The position numbers were made by a program, and so were the translations under genes. Below, one piece after another: positions 1-4,623 of a stretch of 9,681 nucleotides of DNA. This stretch comes from Chromatiales bacterium. Lineage in GTDB: Bacteria > Pseudomonadota > Gammaproteobacteria > Chromatiales > Chromatiaceae. Below the pieces are notes generated by a model that worked only from the letters and a program-made list of their open reading frames with translations, was not told where the DNA came from and did no database searches. The stretch is from the NCBI GenBank assembly GCA_024762485.1, contig JANTHH010000103.1, positions 1-9,681 of the forward strand, written 5' to 3'. The stretch's first letter is position 1. Each line of letters opens with the position of its first letter.

Positions 1-207
1 CACCTCATCGCCGAGGCACCGCAACACCTGCGACCCGGTGGCTGGCTGCTGCTGGAACACGGCTGGGAACAGGGCCCGGCGGTGCGCGACCTGCTGCACC
101 GCGCGGGCTTGGCGGATGTCGGGACCCGGCGCGACCTGGCCGGCCACGAGCGGCTTGGCCTGGGCCGGCTGCGTGCCCGGGACGGCGACCCCACCCCGGC
201 AACATAA
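1..207 (+). CDS. prmC: Peptide chain release factor N5-glutamine methyltransferase, C-terminal fragment
   Basis: The first 68 codons visible are an open frame running in from the left edge and ending at TAA 205-207. The residues include PGGWLLLEHGWEQG (the late Rossmann-fold strand of a class I SAM methyltransferase) and a tail DLAGHERLGLGRL, which matches the characteristic D-x-x-G-x-E-R-x-x-x-G-R ending of PrmC/HemK. The family methylates the glutamine of the GGQ motif in release factors RF1 and RF2 in the cytoplasm. The SAM-binding motif and catalytic NPPY lie outside the window, so completeness and activity cannot be judged. The order prmC followed by moeB downstream agrees with gene order known around hemA-prfA-prmC in other gammaproteobacteria. 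Other class I methyltransferases are the alternative, but the tail makes PrmC much the likeliest. Confidence 0.85.
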   Translation, partial: HLIAEAPQHLRPGGWLLLEHGWEQGPAVRDLLHRAGLADVGTRRDLAGHERLGLGRLRARDGDPTPAT

Positions 208-244
208 CCTTGACCTTTCCAGGGATTCGGACCAATCTTTCCCC

Positions 245-655
245 ATGGTCATCGACCCCACCCAGCTGATCAAGCAGCGAGAGATCGTCTTCTGCCCGCT
301 GCACCCGGATCCGCGGCAGGCACACAGCGCCGCCGAGGCACTGGCAGGTCATCCCGGCGTGCGGGATCTGCAGGTACCGCGGGACACCGTGCTGCGGGTG
401 GAATACGAGCTGCTGCGCGTCACCCTCGAGGACATCGTGCAACAACTCGATGCGCGCGGCTTCCACCTCGACAACAGCCTGCTGCACAAGCTGCGCCGCG
501 CCCTCTACCACTATGCCGAAGAGACCGAGCGGGCAAACCTGGGCTGCCCCAAGGGCGAGTCGAACTGCACCGCCAAGGTATTCATCTCCAGTTATCGGCG
601 CCGCGAGCACGGCTGCCGCGACGAACGCCCCGATCACTGGCGGCGCTATCTCTAA
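245..655 (+). CDS. Uncharacterised 136-residue protein with HMA-like (ferredoxin-fold) N-terminus and conserved-looking Cys/His tail
   Basis: I do not recognise a named family. The frame is open upstream into prmC, but ATG 245 is the first sensible start after the prmC stop (37-base gap). No Shine-Dalgarno sequence sits at a normal distance; AGGGAT at 221-226 is about 18 bases away. Residues 13-77 fit a beta-alpha-beta-beta-alpha-beta layout like a heavy-metal-associated domain: strand IVFCPLHP, a helix ending in HPGV, strands LQVPRDTVLRVEYE, helix TLEDIVQQLDARGF, then a short strand. The usual CxxC metal site is reduced to one Cys (C17) with H20. A helix (about 78-97) follows, then a Cys-rich tail: C101 and C108 in GCPKGESNC, then HGC (H122, C124) and H131. 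The tail is rich in Arg and aromatic residues. Metal, Fe-S or nucleic acid binding are guesses. The coding call is firm; the function is unknown. Confidence 0.75.
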   Translation: MVIDPTQLIKQREIVFCPLHPDPRQAHSAAEALAGHPGVRDLQVPRDTVLRVEYELLRVTLEDIVQQLDARGFHLDNSLLHKLRRALYHYAEETERANLGCPKGESNCTAKVFISSYRRREHGCRDERPDHWRRYL

Positions 656-674
656 CCAGGCAGCCCCCGCCTCG

Positions 675-692
675 GCCTGTGCCGCGGCAGGC
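675..692. other. Small GC-rich inverted repeat after the 136-residue gene
   Basis: GCCTG (675-679) and CAGGC (688-692) are perfect inverted arms around an 8-base GC-rich loop, just past the stop at 655. No T-run follows on the plus strand, so it does not qualify as a good intrinsic terminator. It may be a weak hairpin or chance in GC-rich DNA. Confidence 0.2.
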
Positions 693-698
693 AGCTGG

Positions 699-706
699 GC
701 TAGACT
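699..706 (+). promoter_or_regulatory. Candidate -10 element (GC-TAGACT) before the TauE/SafE gene
   Basis: TAGACT matches the -10 consensus at its three most conserved positions (T1, A2, T6) and is preceded by GC, as in three other intergenic gaps of this window. Transcription would start near 713, giving a leader of about 24 bases. No convincing -35 hexamer is found 16-18 bases upstream, so this is an inference from position and recurrence. Confidence 0.35.
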
Positions 707-736
707 CCGGCACCCGATTCCATCCGCAGCACGCAC

Positions 737-1474
737 ATGTCCCTCACCGATATCGGCAGCCACCAGGCCCATTGGGCCCTCGCCATCCTCGCCCTCGCCT
801 TTTTCATCCGCGGCATCGCCGGTTTCGGCTCGGGGCTGATCGCCATCCCCCTGCTCGCCCTGTTGTTCCCGCTGCCGCTGGTGGTGCCGGTGATGGCACT
901 GCTCGACTACCTGGCCGCCGCGACCCATGGCATCCGCCATCGCCAGCGCATCGTCTGGCGCGATATCCTGCCACTGATCCCCTTCACCCTCGCCGGCGTG
1001 CTCACGGCGCTCTATCTGCTGCGCAACCTCGATACCGAATCGCTGAATACCGCACTGGGGGTGTTCGTGCTGCTCTATGCCCTCTATTCGCTGAGCGGGC
1101 TCAGGCCACGGCGGGCGCACACCCGCATCTGGGCGATCCCCGCCGGCGTCATCGGCGGGCTGGTCAGCGCCCTGTTCGGCACCGGCGGGCCCTTCTATGT
1201 CATCTACCTGCAGCTGCGCGGCCTGGACAAGACGGCCTTTCGCGCCAGCATCGCCACGGTCTTTCTCATCGATGGCGGCATGCGCATCAGCGGCTATTTC
1301 ATCACCGGCCTGGCCGGTCTGGACATCATTCTGCTCACCCTGGCTGCCCTGCCGGTGATGCTGCTGGCCATGTATGCCGGTGGTCATGTCCACACCGGCA
1401 TCAGCCAGCAGGCCTTCAGCCGCCTGATCAGTCTGCTGCTGATCGGCAGCGGCATCGCGCTGCTGCTGCGCTGA
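737..1474 (+). CDS. TauE/SafE-family membrane permease
   Basis: This 245-residue, strongly hydrophobic protein has about seven to eight predicted membrane segments arranged as two homologous halves. Each half opens with the family's glycine-rich signature: GIAGFGSGLIAIP at 26-38 and GGLVSALFGTGGPF at 140-153. The second is the hallmark GxxFGTGGP-type motif of PF01925. A charged cytoplasmic linker (RPRRAHTR, about 123-130) separates the halves. Length is normal for the family. Members act in the inner membrane and are linked to export of sulfite, sulfoacetate or other organic and sulfur anions, but substrates are rarely known and cannot be read from this sequence. ATG 737 gives a short N-terminus before the first membrane helix; there is no clear Shine-Dalgarno sequence. 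The gene lies 81 bases after the HMA-like gene and 30 bases before moeB, so co-expression is possible. Family call sure, substrate unknown. Confidence 0.9.
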   Translation: MSLTDIGSHQAHWALAILALAFFIRGIAGFGSGLIAIPLLALLFPLPLVVPVMALLDYLAAATHGIRHRQRIVWRDILPLIPFTLAGVLTALYLLRNLDTESLNTALGVFVLLYALYSLSGLRPRRAHTRIWAIPAGVIGGLVSALFGTGGPFYVIYLQLRGLDKTAFRASIATVFLIDGGMRISGYFITGLAGLDIILLTLAALPVMLLAMYAGGHVHTGISQQAFSRLISLLLIGSGIALLLR

Positions 1475-1488
1475 GCCAGCGGCTTCAC

Positions 1489-1497
1489 TGCTAGAAT
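1489..1497 (+). promoter_or_regulatory. Candidate extended -10 promoter (TGC-TAGAAT) before moeB
   Basis: TGCTAGAAT matches the extended -10 consensus TGnTATAAT at all but one position. Transcription would begin about seven bases downstream, near 1503-1505, which is the moeB ATG at 1505. The mRNA would then be leaderless or nearly so, in agreement with the absence of a Shine-Dalgarno sequence. No good -35 is seen, which an extended -10 promoter can tolerate. Confidence 0.45.
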
Positions 1498-1504
1498 GCC
1501 GGCC

Positions 1505-2251
1505 ATGAACGACGACCAGTTGCTGCGTTACAGCCGCCATATCCTGCTGCCCGAGATCGGTGCCGAGGGTCAGGACCGCTTCCTCGATGCCCACGTGCTG
1601 ATCATCGGCCTTGGCGGCCTCGGCTCACCGGTGGCCAGCTATCTCGCCGCCGCGGGCGTCGGGCACCTGACCCTCGCCGACCCGGACGTGGTGGACCTGT
1701 CCAACCTGCAGCGACAGATCGTGCACACCACCGAACGTATCGGCGAGGCCAAGGTGACCTCCGCCGCCAAGGCGCTGACCGCACTCAATCCCGATTGCCG
1801 CATCGACACCATCGCCGAGGCCCTGGCCGGCGCGGCCCTGCAGCAGGCGGTGGACCAGGCCGACCTGGTGCTCGACTGCTCGGACAACTTCGCCACCCGC
1901 TTCGCCATCAACGCCGCCAGCGTGGCGACCCGCACGCCGCTGGTCTCCGGCGCCGCCATCCGCTGGGAGGGCCAGGTGTCGGTGTTCACCGGCGTGCCGG
2001 GCGATCCCTGCTATCGCTGCCTGTACGGTGAGGGCGACGAGCCCGAGGACACCTGCACCAGCAACGGTGTGCTCGCCCCGGTGGTGGGCCTCATCGGCTG
2101 TGTGCAGGCCACCGAGGCACTGAAGACCCTCGCCGGCGTCGGCCAGGCATTGAGCGGGCGGCTGCTGATCCTCGACGCCCTGCACATGCAGTGGCGCGAG
2201 CTGCGGCTGAAGGCCGACCCGCACTGCCCGGTGTGCAGCCAGCCACACTGA
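1505..2251 (+). CDS. moeB: Molybdopterin-synthase adenylyltransferase (MoeB/ThiF/HesA family)
   Basis: MoeB adenylates the C-terminal glycine of MoaD with ATP so that sulfur can be loaded for molybdopterin synthesis in the cytoplasm. The 248 residues match the usual length. Seen in order: the N-terminal RYSRHILLPEIG; nucleotide-binding GLGGLGS at 35-41; DPDVVDLSNLQRQ at 59-71, including the conserved acid and Arg; K83; DCSDNFATR at 124-132, with the catalytic-loop Asp; and a zinc site made by C169/C172 (CYRC) and C241/C244 (CPVC). C184 in the loop before GVLAPVVG may be the family's mobile cysteine. ATG 1505 gives the standard MoeB beginning; another in-frame ATG at 1496 would add three residues but overlaps the candidate -10 element. 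Seven bases separate its stop from the next gene, so an operon with the two downstream genes is likely. No rhodanese domain is present. ThiF-type or general MoaD/ThiS activation is the alternative role. Confidence 0.9.
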   Translation: MNDDQLLRYSRHILLPEIGAEGQDRFLDAHVLIIGLGGLGSPVASYLAAAGVGHLTLADPDVVDLSNLQRQIVHTTERIGEAKVTSAAKALTALNPDCRIDTIAEALAGAALQQAVDQADLVLDCSDNFATRFAINAASVATRTPLVSGAAIRWEGQVSVFTGVPGDPCYRCLYGEGDEPEDTCTSNGVLAPVVGLIGCVQATEALKTLAGVGQALSGRLLILDALHMQWRELRLKADPHCPVCSQPH

Positions 2252-2258
2252 GCCCGCC

Positions 2259-2822
2259 ATGATCCTCTTCATCCATGGCTTCGCCAGCTGCGGGCTGGGG
2301 CACAAGTCACAGCTGCTGATCGACTATTTCGGCCGCGACCAGGTGCTCACCCCCGACCTGCCCTTCCGCCCCATCGAGGCCATCGCCGCACTGCAGGCGC
2401 TGCAGGAACGCCACCCCGTCGACCTGCTGGTGGGTGCCTCGCTCGGCGGCTTCTATGCCACCTGGCTGAACCGCGAGCGGCCGACGCCGAGCGTGCTGAT
2501 CAACCCGGTGGTGCGCCCCTACGAACTGCTTGCCGACCACCTGGGCACCCAGACCCGTTGGTGCGACGGCCAGACCTTCGAGTTCACCCGCGCCGACGCC
2601 GAGCCCCTGAAGGCGATGTACCGGCCCCATCTGCGCCCCGACGAACACTACCTGGTGCTGCTGCAGACCGGCGACGAGGTACTGGACTACCGCCAGGCCG
2701 CAGACTACTACCGCGACCAGCAGGTGATCATCGAGCATGGCGGCAACCACCGCTTCGAGAATCTGGCAGACTACCTGCCAAAGATCGCCGCCTTCCGCCA
2801 CCAGCATAATCGCCGCCCATGA
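2259..2822 (+). CDS. YqiA/YcfP-family alpha/beta-fold esterase
   Basis: This is a 187-residue small alpha/beta hydrolase. It begins with MILFIHGFASCG (oxyanion-side HGF motif). It carries the nucleophile elbow GASLGGFYA, with Ser61 in G-x-S-x-G, the acid strand LLQTGDEVLDYR (Asp139 the likely acid, Asp143 nearby), and the catalytic histidine in GGNHRF (His164). INPVVRPYELL (81-91) is also typical of YqiA-type proteins. E. coli YqiA hydrolyses short acyl esters; the physiological substrate is not known. The protein has no signal peptide and should be cytoplasmic. It starts 7 bases after moeB without a Shine-Dalgarno sequence, and its TGA overlaps the next start codon as ATGA (2819-2822), so translational coupling with the methyltransferase is likely. 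Family assignment is firm, biological role open. Confidence 0.88.
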   Translation: MILFIHGFASCGLGHKSQLLIDYFGRDQVLTPDLPFRPIEAIAALQALQERHPVDLLVGASLGGFYATWLNRERPTPSVLINPVVRPYELLADHLGTQTRWCDGQTFEFTRADAEPLKAMYRPHLRPDEHYLVLLQTGDEVLDYRQAADYYRDQQVIIEHGGNHRFENLADYLPKIAAFRHQHNRRP

Positions 2823-3421
2823 GCAAGAAGACCACGAACAAGCCCTTCGACTACGAACAGCTGCGCAAGGACATCGAGTTCGATGCCGAGCTGCTTGGTC
2901 ACCGCCTGCACTTCCATACCACCTGGGGCCTGTTCTCGCCCAAGGGCATCGACGAGGGCACCCGCCTGCTGCTCGATCACATCGAGGTCCGACCCGACGA
3001 CCGTGCCATCGACCTCGGCTGCGGCTACGGCCCGATCGGCCTGGCCATCGCAAAGAGTGCACCGCAGGGCCACTGCACCCTGGTGGACAAGGACTTCGTG
3101 GCGGTGGAATACGCGAGGAAAAATGCCGCTGCCAACCGGATCGACAACGTCGATATCCTGCTCAGCAACGGCCTGCAACAGGTACCCCCGGGCAGCTTCA
3201 CCCTGGCCGCCACCAACCTGCCAGCGAAGGCCAACAAGGAACACTACTACCTGTTCTTTCACGACATTCACGAGCGCCTGGAACCGGGTGGGCGTTTCTA
3301 TATCGTCGTCATCAGCGGCCTGCGCCAGTTCATCGCCCGCGCCTTCACCGAGGTGTTCGGCAACCACAAGAAGATCAAGCAGGGAAAGACCTATACTGTC
3401 GCCCTGGCAACAAAACATTAA
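2819..3421 (+). CDS. Class I SAM-dependent methyltransferase, RsmC/YbxB-like small MTS domain
   Basis: A 200-residue single-domain Rossmann methyltransferase. Before the core, residues 32-43 (FHTTWGLFSPKG) fit the family's substrate-side lead-in, where RsmC-like proteins have GVFS. Motif I is DLGCGYGPIGLAIA at 65-78; D90 ends the second strand and should bind the SAM ribose; the C-terminal part RLEPGGRFYIVV, EVFGN and KTYTVALATK matches small YbxB-type proteins. The expected motif IV NPP(F/Y/I) reads N133-L134-P135-A136, followed by KANKEHYY, so the usual first proline is lost. RsmC-type relatives methylate guanine N2 in rRNA; the altered motif makes the substrate uncertain. The start overlaps the preceding hydrolase by ATGA; CATAAT at 2805-2810 resembles a -10 hexamer but the overlap makes coupling the simpler explanation. 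Methyltransferase sure, substrate unknown. Confidence 0.85.
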   Translation: MSKKTTNKPFDYEQLRKDIEFDAELLGHRLHFHTTWGLFSPKGIDEGTRLLLDHIEVRPDDRAIDLGCGYGPIGLAIAKSAPQGHCTLVDKDFVAVEYARKNAAANRIDNVDILLSNGLQQVPPGSFTLAATNLPAKANKEHYYLFFHDIHERLEPGGRFYIVVISGLRQFIARAFTEVFGNHKKIKQGKTYTVALATKH

Positions 3422-3450
3422 CGACATCCCAGCCCCCGCCTGCGGACACC

Positions 3451-3458
3451 GCTAACAT
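3451..3458 (+). promoter_or_regulatory. Candidate -10 element (GC-TAACAT) before the diguanylate cyclase
   Basis: TAACAT keeps T1, A2 and T6 of the -10 consensus and is preceded by GC, like the elements before three other genes here. Start of transcription would be near 3465, giving a leader of about 25 bases. No -35 match stands out. TATACT at 3392-3397, inside the end of the upstream gene, is an alternative. Confidence 0.3.
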
Positions 3459-3489
3459 CGGGACACGGGGCCTCGCACGGGACGAACGG

Positions 3490-4527
3490 ATGACCGACAA
3501 AGACAATCCAGCAGAGGGCGAGACAGCGCGCTGCCAGGAGCAGATGCGACTGGCCATTCCCTATCTGCAACGCTTCGGCATCCCGCCCACCCCGAAAAAC
3601 TATGCACTGTGGTTCGACTATGTACGCGGTGACAATGCCGCGCTGACGGCAGAGATCGACAAGCTGATCTCGGCCAACGCCCGCTTCACCGGGCCGCTGT
3701 GCGATGAACTGTTCGAGCGCCACATCCGCCAGCAGGCACTGATCGGCAACCGGGAGCTGCGCGAGCGCATCAGCAACATACTCACGGACCTCACCAGCAG
3801 CCTCGGTCACATGGATGACGAGGCGGGCGGGTATGACCGGCACCTGCAGCAGCATATCGAGGAGATCCAGCATTGCGACGATCTGCAGGAACTGGGCGAC
3901 CTGTTGCAGGTGCTCGCCGACGAGACCAAGCACATGCGTCAATCCACCCGGCAGCTGAGACAGGCGTTCGAGGAGAAGAGCGACGCCATCGACGACCTGC
4001 AGAGGGAGCTGCAGCAGGTGAAGAAGGTCGCCACCTCCGACCCGCTGACCGGCCTGCCGAACCGTCGTGCCCTGCTCGCCGCCATGAACGGACTGACCGA
4101 GGCCTCCGACCCCGGCCACCATGCCCTGCTGATGATCGATATCGACCACTTCAAGGCGATCAATGACAGCCACGGCCATCTGCTCGGTGACCGGGTGATC
4201 CGTTTCGTCGCCGAGGTCATCCGCAACAACACCAAGGGCCAGGACACACCCTGCCGCTACGGCGGCGAGGAGTATGCCGTGCTGCTGCCCAATACCCCGC
4301 TGGTGGGCGCCATCGCCGTTGCCGAGAATATCCGCGCGGCCATCGCCGCCGCCCGGCTGGTCCGCTCCAGCAAGGAGCCGATCGGCAAGATCACCGTCTC
4401 GGTCGGCGTGGCGGCACTGCATGGCAGCGAGGACAGCCTGGAGCTGATAGAGCGTGCCGACCGGGCGCTCTACCTGGCCAAGGAACGCGGCCGCAACCAG
4501 GTGATCCCGGAGACCGCCCTCACCTGA
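3490..4527 (+). CDS. Diguanylate cyclase (N-terminal helical domain plus GGDEF)
   Basis: This 345-residue protein should make cyclic di-GMP from two GTP in the cytoplasm. Residues about 16-110 form an all-helical N-terminal region with IPPTPKNYALWFDYVRGDN, a signature shared by a known group of proteobacterial cyclases. A charged likely coiled coil follows (about 130-180), ending at the DPLTGLPNRR motif at 184-193, the usual GGDEF entry. DIDHFKAINDSHGH (217-230) supplies the metal-binding Asp217, and the active site is GGEEY at 258-262, an accepted functional variant. The inhibitory I-site RxxD is KGQD (249-252), with Lys in place of Arg, so product feedback may be weakened. There are no membrane segments or signal peptide. 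ATG 3490 has only a weak purine stretch (GGGACG) upstream. The next gene also encodes GGDEF, suggesting one c-di-GMP locus. Confidence 0.9.
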   Translation: MTDKDNPAEGETARCQEQMRLAIPYLQRFGIPPTPKNYALWFDYVRGDNAALTAEIDKLISANARFTGPLCDELFERHIRQQALIGNRELRERISNILTDLTSSLGHMDDEAGGYDRHLQQHIEEIQHCDDLQELGDLLQVLADETKHMRQSTRQLRQAFEEKSDAIDDLQRELQQVKKVATSDPLTGLPNRRALLAAMNGLTEASDPGHHALLMIDIDHFKAINDSHGHLLGDRVIRFVAEVIRNNTKGQDTPCRYGGEEYAVLLPNTPLVGAIAVAENIRAAIAAARLVRSSKEPIGKITVSVGVAALHGSEDSLELIERADRALYLAKERGRNQVIPETALT

Positions 4528-4540
4528 TCAAGGGCTGGGC

Positions 4541-4561
4541 GGAACATTTTGCTACAGTTCC
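4541..4561. repeat. Inverted repeat GGAAC-N11-GTTCC spanning the candidate -10
   Basis: Perfect 5-base arms GGAAC (4541-4545) and GTTCC (4557-4561) are centred near 4551, on the candidate -10 TACAGT. A dimeric regulator could bind there, but arms of five bases are short enough to arise by chance. A 7-base direct repeat ACCAGCC (4566-4572 and 4579-4585) lies just downstream, again of unknown meaning. Confidence 0.25.
4550..4558 (+). promoter_or_regulatory. Candidate extended -10 promoter (TGC-TACAGT) before the GGDEF-EAL gene
   Basis: TGCTACAGT has the TGn extension and T1, A2 and T6 of the -10 box in the 92-base gap between the two c-di-GMP genes. The start site would be near 4565, leaving a 5' leader of about 55 bases that holds a ten-codon upstream ORF. 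No -35 match was found. Confidence 0.4.
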
Positions 4562-4590
4562 CATCACCAGCCTGACAAACCAGCCAGCGG

Positions 4591-4623
4591 ATGAGTGGCA
4601 ATGGACTGCACGCCGAACCATGA
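4591..4623 (+). CDS. Possible ten-codon upstream ORF overlapping the GGDEF-EAL start
   Basis: ATG 4591 opens a frame reading MSGNGLHAEP and stopping at TGA 4621-4623. That stop overlaps the start codon of the large gene (ATG 4620) in an ATGA arrangement. The main gene has no Shine-Dalgarno sequence, while AGCGG lies just before the small ORF. Translation of the leader peptide followed by re-initiation could therefore drive the main gene. The peptide itself shows no attenuator-type codon run. The arrangement is seen in the sequence; translation is inference. Confidence 0.3.
   Translation: MSGNGLHAEP

Noticed and set aside
210..239. TTGACC (210-215) with AATCTT (234-239) as a promoter for the 136-residue gene
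   Set aside because: The -35 is good but the -10 matches only three positions with an 18-base spacer. Transcription would start at the ATG itself; too weak to list as a feature.
5..1594. Very long open frame on the minus strand (529 codons), rich in Gln, Ala and Gly
   Set aside because: It lies antisense to prmC, the 136-residue gene and the TauE/SafE gene. Its composition is the usual by-product of GC-rich codon bias, and it shows no domain motif.
2805..2810. CATAAT hexamer eight bases before the methyltransferase start
   Set aside because: It lies inside the coding end of the hydrolase with no -35 or TG extension; the ATGA overlap explains expression more simply.
2737..3489. Upstream extension of the diguanylate cyclase frame to ATG 2737
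   Set aside because: The extension overlaps the methyltransferase gene out of frame and has no domain similarity; the cyclase protein starts sensibly at 3490 after a 68-base gap.
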